A stretch of DNA of 64,000 bases from the NCBI GenBank assembly GCA_003019595.1, contig NEXD01000001.1:1-64000 (forward strand), written 5' to 3'. Shown piece after piece: positions 10,397 through 20,116 of this stretch. Numbering within the stretch: position 1 is the stretch's first letter; every line of letters starts with the position of its first letter. The notes under the pieces were generated by a model. That model made no database searches. It was not told the DNA's origin and worked only from the letters and a program-made list of their open reading frames with translations. Made by a program: the position numbers and the translations under genes. The DNA is from Candidatus Marsarchaeota G1 archaeon BE_D (lineage in GTDB: Archaea > Thermoproteota > Thermoprotei_A > Marsarchaeales > Marsarchaeaceae).

Positions 10397-10952
10397 TTTT
10401 CAATATCTCCTGTAAATATTGTAAAATATATGGAAAAAGGCCATTCTTTTTTACCATTTCGCTTGCTTGGTCGAAATTCTTTTTTGCAACTGGTAATAAA
10501 AATTCGGTCAACTCCCATGGAAATAGAACCCAATCAGACGTAATTTGATAATAATAGTCTGGAATATATTTAGTCCACGGCTTAACGTATAAAGTAACTG
10601 TTCGAACGTGTTTTTGACCCTTCTCTTCTAATTTCTTTTTTAAATAAAGTAATGTTGAACCAGTATCAGAAACGTCGTCTACCAACAAGAGTTGATTTTT
10701 TTTATCATCTAAAATCGTCACGTCGTCAAGCATGTTTATAGAATGCCGTTCTTCACCTTTATACGATTCTACTTGAATAGAAATTAATCGGGTAATACCT
10801 AACAAATCGCTTATAATTCTAGCAGGAATCCAACCTCCTCTAGCTATAGCAACTATAACTTGAAAATCTTCCTTTTTCTTTCGTATTTTTTGTGAAATAG
10901 ACAAAGTCCCGTTAAATATTTCTTCCCAAGAAGGGACTAAATAGCCACACAT
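10386..10952 (-). CDS. Purine phosphoribosyltransferase family protein
   Basis: 188 aa; VIVAIARGGWIPARIISDLLGI and PRPP motif QLLLVDDVSDTGSTL. Confidence 0.88.
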   Translation of the reverse strand: MCGYLVPSWEEIFNGTLSISQKIRKKKEDFQVIVAIARGGWIPARIISDLLGITRLISIQVESYKGEERHSINMLDDVTILDDKKNQLLLVDDVSDTGSTLLYLKKKLEEKGQKHVRTVTLYVKPWTKYIPDYYYQITSDWVLFPWELTEFLLPVAKKNFDQASEMVKKNGLFPYILQYLQEILKNDS

Positions 10953-10955
10953 GTT

Positions 10956-11231
10956 TTAACCACCGTGTACAACTGGTATAATTGTAATTTGATCCCCGTC
11001 GGTAATCTCCGTTTGTGCGTCGTTATAAAGTCTTGCATCAGATCCATTGAGAAGAATTATAACAGATTGAGATATTTTTCCGTCTTTGATAATTCTTGAA
11101 ATGGCCTCTTTTTTTTCATTGAAAAGATCTGTTATAAGTTCAATAAGTTTGACGCGCCCATTAATTTTAATTGTTTTTCCTTCTCCAAGATAGTTTTTTA
11201 ACCATCCAAGCCCTTTTACTTCAACACTCAT
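10956..11231 (-). CDS. MoaD/ThiS ubiquitin-like (SAMP-like) protein
   Basis: 91 aa beta-grasp protein ending IIPVVHGG (terminal diglycine). Confidence 0.85.
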   Translation of the reverse strand: MSVEVKGLGWLKNYLGEGKTIKINGRVKLIELITDLFNEKKEAISRIIKDGKISQSVIILLNGSDARLYNDAQTEITDGDQITIIPVVHGG

Positions 11232-11247
11232 TTTTGATCAACCATTT

Positions 11248-11314
11248 ACGGGTCAGCGAGGCGCATGCTCGTCATTAGCTTTATCTGAGCAGGTCAGCAT
11301 GACATCATTCCCGT
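11248..11314 (-). ncRNA. C/D-box sRNA (rRNA 2'-O-methylation guide)
   Basis: Minus strand: acggg-AATGATGT(C)-catgctgacctg-CTCA(D')-gataaagct-AATGACGA(C')-gcatgcgcctcg-CTGA(D)-cccgt. 5-bp terminal stem, two 12-nt guides; the D' guide is perfectly complementary to 16S 28893-28904 (CAGGTCAGCATG). Confidence 0.88.
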
Positions 11315-11322
11315 GTATTTAA

Positions 11323-11538
11323 TTAAAGTTCTTCAATGACTTCAACCTTACTTTCTCTAATTTTAATTAGGCGAGTAATATATCCAGCTACTTTATTTAG
11401 AGTTTTCTTAGAATCCGTTTCTAAAAATCTTACTAAAATTTTTTTATTTTGCCTAAAATCTTTAGTAAACAACTCTGGATAATTCTCTACCAGTTGTTTG
11501 CCTACTCTTTTTATTGATCTAGTTTTAATTCTACCCAT
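11323..11538 (-). CDS. rps17e: Ribosomal protein eS17
   Basis: 71 aa: MGRIKTRSIKRVGKQLVENYPELFTKDFRQNKKILVRF. Confidence 0.96.
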   Translation of the reverse strand: MGRIKTRSIKRVGKQLVENYPELFTKDFRQNKKILVRFLETDSKKTLNKVAGYITRLIKIRESKVEVIEEL

Positions 11539-12417
11539 ATTCTTTTATAATGAATATCTAATATATATGGTTAATTTTCTATCAATGCAAATGATATTTA
11601 CTTTAAGTTGGGGGCTATTGCTTGAATATTTAAAAAACTCTAATAATGATCAATCCTAATACTTGCATTTATTGTCTTCGCATTGTTTTTAGTCAATGCA
11701 TTAGGCAACATATTATCGAAATGCTTTCTTTGAGGTATAACGCCTGAATGCTCAAAATCACATTAGATAAAACTTTTTATCTTTATAACCACGACGGATT
11801 TAATGACGTTAAGTTGAGAGATTTGCTTAATAAATGGTATATAAACAAGTACGAAAATTCGTTGAATTGGAATAAGTTTTTAACGTTGTCGTTCAGAACA
11901 TAAGCGGCTTAAGTATTCATGTAAGTTTAAAAACATTTTACTTGTCTATGTTTTTATCTTACGAAAACGTGTTGTGTAGAAACTTGATAGCGTTCCTGAC
12001 TTAACACCTAATAAGCAATCATCTAACACTTGAATACCGATTCCTAAGAAACATTGTATTCTAGACATAATTCGACTATTGATGGCAGCTGGATGAGCCA
12101 CTTCTATGCTTGTAGGCTCACAAACTTATTTAAACACGCGATTCGCGATCCAATTGTCGCGCCTTTTTCTAGCTTGACACTCGTGTCTTTTTCAAGCAAA
12201 AAACAGGTTGGGTCGACTAAACCGCGTCCCTCAACATACACTCTTTTGTTGTGACCATAACGCATAGAATCGTCCATTATTCCTCTTGCTCTTCCAAACT
12301 TTACACTGGAATAAAGCGCTCTTTCGCCAAGTGAATACAGCGGTTATTTGACACTATCTACTGCTATCGTAAGATTAAAAAACCCAACTTCTACACTTCA
12401 TTAAGTAGTGAGAGATT

Positions 12418-14079
12418 ATGGCAATTGCAGTACCTGCAGTTGGTGGACAACCAGTTCTTATACTAAAAGAAGGTTCTCAAAGATCAAAAGGTAGAGAGGC
12501 GCTACATTCAAATATAGCGGCAGCGGTAGCAGTTGCCGAAGTCATAAGAACGACGCTAGGGCCAAAAGGCTTAGATAAAATGTTAGTTGACTCGCTTGGC
12601 GAAATAACTGTAACTAACGACGGTGCTACCATTCTTAAAAATATGGACGTGCAACATCCAGCAGCCAAACTAATGGTTCAAATTTCAAAGACTCAAGACG
12701 ACGAGGTTGGTGATGGGACAAAGACTACAGTGGTTTTGGCTGGTGAGCTTTTACGAAGAGCTGAAGAGCTGGTAGACAAAAAACTCCATCCAACAATGAT
12801 AGTCTCAGGATACAGAAAAGCAGAAGAAGAGGCAATGCGAGTCATAGCTCAAATAGCCAAGCCAATTCAGCTGACTGATAAAGAAACTTTAAAGAAAATA
12901 GCAATAACTTCTATGAACAGTAAATCTGTATCTGATGCAAAGGAACATTTGGCTAATATTGCCGTTGATGCGGTTCTAAGGATCGCAGAAAAACGCGGCG
13001 AAAAGAACTACGTCGATGTTGATTTAATTCAAGTAATAAAGAAACAAGGCGGTGGCGCGCTAGACACACAGCTCATAATGGGTGTTGTGATCGACAAAGA
13101 AGTGGTACACCCTGGTATGCCAAAGAGGGTTGAAAACGCAAAGATCGCGTTGCTCGACACACCACTAGAAATCGAAAAAACTGAAATTGACGCAGAAATT
13201 AGAATTACAAATCCAGAACAAATGAAGGCGTTCTTGGACCAAGAAACGCAAATACTAAGAGAGATGGTTGAGAAGCTCGCGAAGGTTGGCGCAAATGTGG
13301 TGATTTGTCAAAAAGGAATAGACGACGTGGCGCAGCACTTCCTCGCTAAGAAGGGCATCCTCGCCGTAAGAAGGGCAAAGCAAAGCGATATGGAAAAGCT
13401 TGCGCGCGCAACTGGCGCAAGAATTGTGACAAACATAGACGACCTTACTCCTCAGGACTTGGGAGAAGCGCAGCTTGTGGAAGAGAGACGCGTCGCCAAC
13501 GAAAAGATGGTGTTCGTTGAAGGTTGCAAGAACCCGCGGGCTGTGAGTGTAGTAGTAAGAGCTGGGTTAGAAAGAGCCGTAGATGAAATTGAACGTTCTT
13601 TACATGACGCATTTAAAGCTGTAGGTACAGCGGTAATGGACCCACGAATACTACCTGGTGCTGGTGCCACGTATGTAGAAATTGCACGAAAAGTTAGAGA
13701 GTACGCTACAAAAGTTGGTGGGAAAGAACAGCTTGCTGTAGAAGCATTTGCTGACGCTGTTGAAATAATACCAAAAGCACTAGCTGAAAACGCCGGTTTA
13801 GATCCAATAAACGTAATAACGGAACTCAGAGCAGTTCACACTAAGCAAGATGGTTTTGTATATGGCGTTGATATAACAACAGGGAAGCCTATTGATGCTT
13901 TCAAGTATGGGATTATTGAACCAGCAAACCTTACAATACAAGCAATCAGATCAGCGGTAGAAGCAGCTTCTGCGATCTTAAGAATTGACGATGTCGTCGC
14001 CGCAGCAAAATCAAGCAGTGCTAGCAAGGGATCAGAAAAGAAAGAATCAGAAAAGAAAGAATCAGAAAGTTCTGATTAA
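12418..14079 (+). CDS. ths: Thermosome subunit (group II chaperonin)
   Basis: 553 aa; [48 protein letters not shown]. Confidence 0.98.
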   Translation: MAIAVPAVGGQPVLILKEGSQRSKGREALHSNIAAAVAVAEVIRTTLGPKGLDKMLVDSLGEITVTNDGATILKNMDVQHPAAKLMVQISKTQDDEVGDGTKTTVVLAGELLRRAEELVDKKLHPTMIVSGYRKAEEEAMRVIAQIAKPIQLTDKETLKKIAITSMNSKSVSDAKEHLANIAVDAVLRIAEKRGEKNYVDVDLIQVIKKQGGGALDTQLIMGVVIDKEVVHPGMPKRVENAKIALLDTPLEIEKTEIDAEIRITNPEQMKAFLDQETQILREMVEKLAKVGANVVICQKGIDDVAQHFLAKKGILAVRRAKQSDMEKLARATGARIVTNIDDLTPQDLGEAQLVEERRVANEKMVFVEGCKNPRAVSVVVRAGLERAVDEIERSLHDAFKAVGTAVMDPRILPGAGATYVEIARKVREYATKVGGKEQLAVEAFADAVEIIPKALAENAGLDPINVITELRAVHTKQDGFVYGVDITTGKPIDAFKYGIIEPANLTIQAIRSAVEAASAILRIDDVVAAAKSSSASKGSEKKESEKKESESSD

Positions 14080-14087
14080 ACTTTTTT

Positions 14088-14917
14088 ATGCCTTGGTTAG
14101 CATTTGTTGGATTAGGTCTAAGCGCCAACGACATAAGCCTGAAAGCGCTTGAAACATTAAAAGAATCTGATCTTATTTTTTTAGATTCTTATACTTCATT
14201 GGTACCTAGATTTAATTTTTTGAAATTTTCAAGACTAATAAAAAAGAGGTCAAGCCACTGAAAAGAGAAGATTTGGAGGGGAAAGGATTTAATAAAATTA
14301 TAGAATTAGCAAAGAAACAAAAGGTAGCAATTGTGATTCCAGGAGACCCTTTTTTAGCAACGACACATATGACAGCAAAGCTTGACGCGGAAGATGCTGG
14401 AATTACTACTTTTTATGTTCCAGGCATATCAATTTTCGTTGTCGCTTTTTCTTTAACTGGATTACAAATTTATAAAGCGGGCCCTCCAGCAACAATATTA
14501 GAACCATCACCGATTTATAATCCCAAATCGAGTTATTCAAAACTAATTGATAACTTAAAAAAAGGACTTCATACATTACTTTTACTTGATATTGATGTTG
14601 AAAAGAATCGTTTTCTCAGTTTTTCTCGTGCTGCTGAATTAGTTCTAGCGGAATTGAATAGAGTAACTCAAGCTAATAATCTTATTGGAATTGGAATTAG
14701 AAGAGCTAACAGTTTTGATCAAAAGATCTATATAGAAAGTTTAGCTAGACTTAAAGATTTGCACGACAGACGTTTCCCCCAAGTTCTTGTTATTCCTGGG
14801 AAAATTGATCCAATAGAAGCCAAAGCCCTTATCAATTTAGGCGCTAATCAAAAATTGGTTGAATCACATGCAAGAACAATTGAAAGAATTGGCAGAAAAA
14901 TACATCTCAAATCTTGA
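14088..14917 (+). CDS. dph5: Diphthine synthase, -1 frameshifted ORF
   Basis: ATG 14088 reads MPWLAFVGLGLSANDISLKALETLKESDLIFLDSYTSLVPRFNFLKFSRLIKK, then TGA soon after in frame. A -1 shift at A_AAA_AAG (14240-14246) continues EVKPLKREDLEGKG...VIPGDPFLATTHMTAK. The product order matches DPH5. Confidence 0.85.
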
Positions 14918-15545
14918 GGCAGTGCTTAATGATCTTAAAACGGCTAACGTTGAATCTCATATTTTAGAGCATATAAGAAATTATCTTGCTGACGCCAAAT
15001 ATTACTATTCACACCAAGATTATATAACGGCCATAGTTTGCGCTTCTTACGCAGAAGGTGTAACTGACGGAGTTTTGCTCAGCAGAGGTTTAACGCCTAA
15101 ATGGGTTAATCAAAACAAAAAAGTTTTAGTTGTAGGAACGTGGGATTTAATTCATTTGGGGCATATAAAATTTCTTTGGTTTGCAAAAAAACACGGAAGA
15201 CTATACGTTATAGTGGCAAAAGATGTAAATGTAACTAAAGCAAAAGGTAGACCACCAATTATTCCTGAAGAGCAACGAGCAGAAGTGATAAAAAATCTTA
15301 AACCCGTTGATTATGTGATAATAGGCGATGAAAATGACTTTTTAAAACCCGTAGAAGAAATAAAACCTGATATTATCATATTAGGGCCAGATGAACAATA
15401 TCCACCTGAAAAGTTACAAGAAGATCTTAAAAGACGTGGGCTTACTACAGAAATTATAAAACTGACGCAAAGATTTTCTGATTCCCCTCTAAGTAGTTCT
15501 TCAGCAATCATTAGGCGTATCTTAAAAATTTATGAAAAACAATAA
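14859..15545 (+). CDS. ribL: DUF357-like N-terminus fused to cytidylyltransferase (RibL-type FAD synthetase)
   Basis: 228 aa; helical N-terminus with AIVCASYAEGVTDGVLLSRG, then VVGTWDLIHLGHIKFLWFAKKHG (HxGH-type) and a C-terminal SSSAIIRRI motif. Confidence 0.85.
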   Translation: MNHMQEQLKELAEKYISNLEAVLNDLKTANVESHILEHIRNYLADAKYYYSHQDYITAIVCASYAEGVTDGVLLSRGLTPKWVNQNKKVLVVGTWDLIHLGHIKFLWFAKKHGRLYVIVAKDVNVTKAKGRPPIIPEEQRAEVIKNLKPVDYVIIGDENDFLKPVEEIKPDIIILGPDEQYPPEKLQEDLKRRGLTTEIIKLTQRFSDSPLSSSSAIIRRILKIYEKQ

Positions 15546-15551
15546 AGGTAA

Positions 15552-16247
15552 CTATAAACGAGGTTCAATATAGACTACATCTGCATCTTTTAACTGTAGC
15601 TTTTTTCTTAAGTTAACTGGCGCTATACACTCAACAACGTCATCGCCATATCTTGATATTTCAGGAAAAATTGCTACACAATCATAGAACTCATTACCAT
15701 GATAAATTCTAGCATTATAAGAAACTACAAGACCATATACTCTATCGCCTTTTCTAAATCCATTAATAATTTTTGCTGGATATTTTCTAAAGACTTGAAA
15801 AACATTTTGATCGCTTTTCAGATTTAATGTGCCTGGGTAGGGTTTGAATCCATAAATTTGTTCAAATTGTCTTTTATAACCGGGTAGTTCAAGAAAGAAC
15901 TTTCCTTCTCCAACACCAGAAACGACAACAGCCTTGATTTTGTCGTCATTCAATGGTAACATAATCTTATCAATAAAGCCCCTAATTTGACACTTTGTCT
16001 TTTCGCTAATGGTGAATTCATAGCCCATCGTGGTAATTCTCTTTTCTATGAAGCCGGCTTCCGATGCTTTTATTAGCCTTTTAGAAGCAGCCTGTTGAGA
16101 AATGCCTAAAAGACTACCTAAGGAAGATCCAGATATTCGTACAAAGCCATTCATTCCACCAAACTCAATAAGCGCTACTATTACATCTGCGAAATCAAAC
16201 CATCTTTCACCAGGTTTGCCTAAAATTGTTCTTTTAATTGCCACCAC
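15552..16247 (-). CDS. ribK: wHTH domain + CTP-dependent riboflavin kinase
   Basis: 231 aa; N-terminal winged HTH, then VVSGVGEGKFFLELPGYKRQFEQIYGFKPYPGTLNLK. Confidence 0.92.
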   Translation of the reverse strand: MVAIKRTILGKPGERWFDFADVIVALIEFGGMNGFVRISGSSLGSLLGISQQAASKRLIKASEAGFIEKRITTMGYEFTISEKTKCQIRGFIDKIMLPLNDDKIKAVVVSGVGEGKFFLELPGYKRQFEQIYGFKPYPGTLNLKSDQNVFQVFRKYPAKIINGFRKGDRVYGLVVSYNARIYHGNEFYDCVAIFPEISRYGDDVVECIAPVNLRKKLQLKDADVVYIEPRL

Positions 16248-16824
16248 TTAAATCACGCCCTGTTAAAGCTATATGAGTTTGTGTCAAAGCCAGTCTGGTT
16301 TCATCAATGAGCTTCCGGTTAATATCAAGTTTGCGTCGAAGTCCTTTGATGACTTTTTTAGGATATTCAAAATACCAGATATATTCATAAATTTGTTCCA
16401 TTTGCTCAAATGTCTTTGACGCTTCTTTATAGTTGTCGTGTCTTATTTGTTCTAAACACATTCTCCGTAATTCGCCTATAAAATCAGCAAGCCCTAAAAG
16501 GTATTCATCTGGCTCTACGCCTAAACTTTCGTAAGGTGGCAGTTTTCCTTGTTTTGCAAAGTGATAAAGGCACTGCGCTTCAACATACTCTATCATTGCG
16601 TCTTTTATTATCTCTGCGTAATTACTTGAACTTATCTTAAGACTTTTTTTAATTCTTTTTGCCATGTTAAGTAGCTTTTTTGCTTTTTTTGCTTCACCTC
16701 TATGTATAAGGGATATTGCTGTTCCGCAATATTCAATTATCTTACTACATTTATCTAGAAGTTTTTCTTTTTCACGTAGCTGCATACGTAAAAGCCTGAT
16801 CAGTTTTTCTCTTTCTTCAAGCAT
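16234..16824 (-). CDS. Translin family protein
   Basis: 196 aa; all-helical, YVEAQCLYHFAKQGKLPPYESLGVEPDEYLLGLADFIGELRRMCL typical of archaeal translin. Confidence 0.85.
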   Translation of the reverse strand: MLEEREKLIRLLRMQLREKEKLLDKCSKIIEYCGTAISLIHRGEAKKAKKLLNMAKRIKKSLKISSSNYAEIIKDAMIEYVEAQCLYHFAKQGKLPPYESLGVEPDEYLLGLADFIGELRRMCLEQIRHDNYKEASKTFEQMEQIYEYIWYFEYPKKVIKGLRRKLDINRKLIDETRLALTQTHIALTGRDLSGGN

Positions 16825-16836
16825 TTTTCTACACCG

Positions 16837-17445
16837 TTACTTGGATTCTAATGCGAATGTTTGTTCTCTGGTTCCTTGATTAGTTATTATAAGAAGGTCT
16901 ATACCATCTCCTGAACCTATGTCTCTCATAATTGCTTGTTTTACAGATTTTATCGCCAATCCAATAGCTTCATCAAGACTCATCTGTTCTTTATATTCAG
17001 ATTCTAATATTCCAAGACTTATACCTGCACCCGTTCCTATAGCTGTATAATCTTCAAGTAAGAGTGATCCTAATGCATCAAGAGTATACAAATGAAAACC
17101 ATTATTATCATATCCTCCCAAAATCGTTTCGGTAAGATAGGGAGTGAATCTAGAATTATAAAGAATAACGCTTAAAAGCTTACCAACCGAAGCCACTGAA
17201 ATTTTTGTCTCGTTTTCAATTTCATATAAATTAACCATAGAGACTACCCGTCTAACTAATGCTTGCATGTCGCCAATCAAACCAGCAAACCCTACACCAA
17301 TTCGATCATTTATAGGATAAACTTTTTTTGCGGATTTTGATAAAATTGTGTAACCATAGACAAGACGTTTGTCTGCCGCGAGTACTACGCCTTCTACTGT
17401 TTTAATTCCAACGGTGGTTCCGCCTACCAAAACTTCAAAGCTCAT
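16837..17445 (-). CDS. psmB: Proteasome beta subunit
   Basis: 202 aa; GGTTVGIKTVEGVVLAADKRL with N-terminal TTVGIK. Confidence 0.95.
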   Translation of the reverse strand: MSFEVLVGGTTVGIKTVEGVVLAADKRLVYGYTILSKSAKKVYPINDRIGVGFAGLIGDMQALVRRVVSMVNLYEIENETKISVASVGKLLSVILYNSRFTPYLTETILGGYDNNGFHLYTLDALGSLLLEDYTAIGTGAGISLGILESEYKEQMSLDEAIGLAIKSVKQAIMRDIGSGDGIDLLIITNQGTREQTFALESK

Positions 17446-17595
17446 TTTGTGTTGAGCAACCTTTACACTAATTTATTGTTATCTGTCTGGTTACGGTATA
17501 CACAAAACCGTAGAACATAAACGTTACATTCATTGTGTATCATATTACAAACGATAAAGACATAACTTATTTATCACCAAATAAATAAATAATGT

Positions 17596-17892
17596 ATGAA
17601 AACAACCATTCGCGATTTACTTAACAAAATTAAATGGGATCCACGATACCGTGGAAAAGGAGAAATATATTTCATTGAGAGGAAAAATAATACCATAACG
17701 TTGGATTGTTGCGAAGCAGAAAAGATTACGGACATATCAAAAAATTACTTTAGAATAGGAGAAAAACACAACGCAAAATATATTCCCTTTCATAGAATAG
17801 TTAAGATTTCACATAATGATCAAGTTCTTTGGATCTCTAAAAGATGGATTTGCAATGGAATCGAAAAACAAAATACCCAATCCTTTTCGTGA
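17596..17892 (+). CDS. DUF504 (MJ1316-like RNA repair domain) protein
   Basis: 98 aa; IRDLLNKIKWDPRYRGKGEIYFIERKN...IPFHRIVKISHNDQVLW. Confidence 0.8.
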   Translation: MKTTIRDLLNKIKWDPRYRGKGEIYFIERKNNTITLDCCEAEKITDISKNYFRIGEKHNAKYIPFHRIVKISHNDQVLWISKRWICNGIEKQNTQSFS

Positions 17893-18883
17893 CTTATCAA
17901 AAGTTTCACTTTTCGAAGAAATCGAAAAGTGGTTATTTAACAAAATAGCTTCAATCAGTTTTGATGCGTCTGTGAAGTCTGCTTTTTTGCTACCGATAAA
18001 AAAGATAAAGCTTTTTTCTTCTCTTTATTCTTCAAAAATTTTTGAACTAAAAAAAGTTTATTTGCAAATTAAGAATGCACATCCCTTTTATGTTGGAGCT
18101 TGCGAATTCCTGTACGAGGGAGGGTTTGGTTGTTTAATAAACGATTTAGAGAAAATTCTACAAAGTGAGAGAAAGATCAGAATTTTAGCAAGAAATTATA
18201 TAAAGGCTATAATAAAAGAGAAAACAAAATCAAACATATTTCTAAAACAATTCCTTGGAAGAGCAATGTATGTGATAAGAAAAAATTCTTATACAATGCA
18301 TAAACTAAGAGAAGCTCATAAAAAACTTAACGAATTACCAGACATAGAACCAAACGTTTTTAAGGTTGCTGTAGTAGGGGCGCCATTCGTAGGAAAGTCA
18401 TCGTTGGTTGCCAACCTGACGGGGAAAAAACTTGAGATCGGTAAGTATCCATTTACGACAAAAAGGATTAACATAGGAAGAATTTCTAATGAAAAATTCG
18501 AAATCGTTGTCTATGATACTCCAGGAATTTTAGATAGGCCATTAGAGAAAGGAAGCGTTTACGAAAAAAAAGCATATTTAATTCTTAAGTATTTAGCTGA
18601 TTTTGTGGTTTTTTTAATTGACCCAACAGAAAGCGCTGGCTATTCCCTTGTTTATCAAAATAGAATTCTATCTTCTATTAAAAAAACTATGCCTACAATG
18701 CCAATCTTGGTTGTCGAAACTCATGCTGATTTGTTACAAATAAGTGATAATCGGTTTTGTATTTCTAATGTGACTGGTTTTGGTTTAGATGATTTAAAGC
18801 AGGAACTAATAAAGATCGCTGAGCAATGGTATTATGAGAAGTTTTCTCATGGCCCTTCAAAACCACAGTTAGGACACCTATAA
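17855..18883 (+). CDS. NOG1-like GTPase
   Basis: ORF 17816-18883, start probably ATG 17855; GAPFVGKSSLVANLTG (P-loop), YDTPGILDRP, NOG1-like N-terminal helices. Confidence 0.85.
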   Translation: MESKNKIPNPFRDLSKVSLFEEIEKWLFNKIASISFDASVKSAFLLPIKKIKLFSSLYSSKIFELKKVYLQIKNAHPFYVGACEFLYEGGFGCLINDLEKILQSERKIRILARNYIKAIIKEKTKSNIFLKQFLGRAMYVIRKNSYTMHKLREAHKKLNELPDIEPNVFKVAVVGAPFVGKSSLVANLTGKKLEIGKYPFTTKRINIGRISNEKFEIVVYDTPGILDRPLEKGSVYEKKAYLILKYLADFVVFLIDPTESAGYSLVYQNRILSSIKKTMPTMPILVVETHADLLQISDNRFCISNVTGFGLDDLKQELIKIAEQWYYEKFSHGPSKPQLGHL

Positions 18884-19032
18884 TTCGTTCCGGTTTTACG
18901 GCACTTTGCGCAACGCCAAATGACAACAACACCACATTTAGGGCACAAAAACTTGGTGCCTTTTTCCCCTAATATGATTGGAGTTCTGCACGAAGTACAA
19001 ATCGGTAATGCGACTTCGTCTATAGAAGACAT
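18847..19032 (-). CDS. Zinc-ribbon RNA-binding protein (DUF1610-like)
   Basis: 61 aa with four CxxC pairs: CTSCRTP..CPKCG..CAKCRKTGTNYRCPNCGFEGP. Confidence 0.85.
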   Translation of the reverse strand: MSSIDEVALPICTSCRTPIILGEKGTKFLCPKCGVVVIWRCAKCRKTGTNYRCPNCGFEGP

Positions 19033-19376
19033 AAGTAGTGTTTAGGGTGGGAGTTATAAAAGCGCTTGCAACTAGTAACAACTTTTAAAATGTACGGTAT
19101 TTGATTACCGATTTTTGTGTTTAGGACACCCTCCTAAATATTATTGATGAAACACATAGCAATTTTGTTTGCGTCTAATTCTCTGTAAATTGATTGCCCT
19201 TTCGAATAAGGTTATCAATAATTTCACGTCTGTTGCGCATGCTTTCTGGTCACTTGGAGCAGTCACCAAATTTGTTGACGCCTATAAATTACCGCTTTTT
19301 GACGTAGAGTTAATTCTAATCAACAACGCTACGATAATAGAAAGTCATTTATAATTCTATGGAATGTTAATAAGAT

Positions 19377-19544
19377 ATGAGTTCACGACGAAAAAGACGA
19401 CAAGGTGCTCCTATGAGTAGTGCTGGGCTTGTTAGGTTTTATGAGGAGGAAAACCTTGGCTTAAAGTTAAAACCTGGCTATATAATTGCAGTTGCGGGAA
19501 TTTTTTCATTTATTATCGCACTAGCCCATTTTGGAATTATCTAA
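19377..19544 (+). CDS. secG: Preprotein translocase Sec61-beta/SecG subunit
   Basis: 55 aa ORF absent from the supplied track: MSSRRKRRQGAPMSSAGLVRFYEEENLGLKLKPGYIIAVAGIFSFIIALAHFGII*; Sec61-beta pattern with a single C-terminal TM. Confidence 0.93.
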   Translation: MSSRRKRRQGAPMSSAGLVRFYEEENLGLKLKPGYIIAVAGIFSFIIALAHFGII

Positions 19545-20052
19545 TTTTTTCCACAAGCGTTCCTTCTTTTGGTTTTACCCATGAAGAACCAGATTTGTCT
19601 TCCAAAACGAAAGTTATGGGAAGTTTGCCCTTTAATGCTTCGTTAAGCTTTTCGATTTTTGAGTTTATTTCTTCAGGTGAAAATAAAGCCAAAAGTCTGT
19701 CTCTTATTTCAGTCATAAATCCTTCAATTGTAGTTATTCGGGGCAAAGTTCTTGATGTGGGAGTTATTTCAATTCCGAGCTCTGGTATTGTTATCAACCC
19801 TGAAGGGGATCTATAGATCAGTGTATTATAATCTTCAGCTCTTTTTACGTGAATCGTGTATTTTACATACCCTCTTTGTAAAACGTCCATAAATTCATGC
19901 TCTTTAAAACCACATTTTGGACACACTTGGATAAATAATTCAAACCCTTCATCTTTCTTATAAACTAGGTGTCGAAGCTCTAAGCCTTTTAGGCCACAAG
20001 TTGGACAAATTTCTTCAGTAGACCACGATTCTACTTCAATACCATCTATCAA
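19537..20052 (-). CDS. ZPR1-type zinc finger protein
   Basis: 171 aa; CPTCGLKGLELRHLVYKKDEGFELFIQVCPKCGFKEHE. Confidence 0.9.
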   Translation of the reverse strand: MIDGIEVESWSTEEICPTCGLKGLELRHLVYKKDEGFELFIQVCPKCGFKEHEFMDVLQRGYVKYTIHVKRAEDYNTLIYRSPSGLITIPELGIEITPTSRTLPRITTIEGFMTEIRDRLLALFSPEEINSKIEKLNEALKGKLPITFVLEDKSGSSWVKPKEGTLVEKIR

Positions 20053-20116
20053 TTCACTTCAATTAATTATTTTTAAGGCGTTTAACTTAAGCCTTAGCCA
20101 ATAAAATTAAAAAAGA

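Noticed and set aside
12477-14027. Antisense ORFs inside the thermosome gene (63-72 aa)
   Set aside because: Shadow ORFs opposite a strongly conserved CDS.
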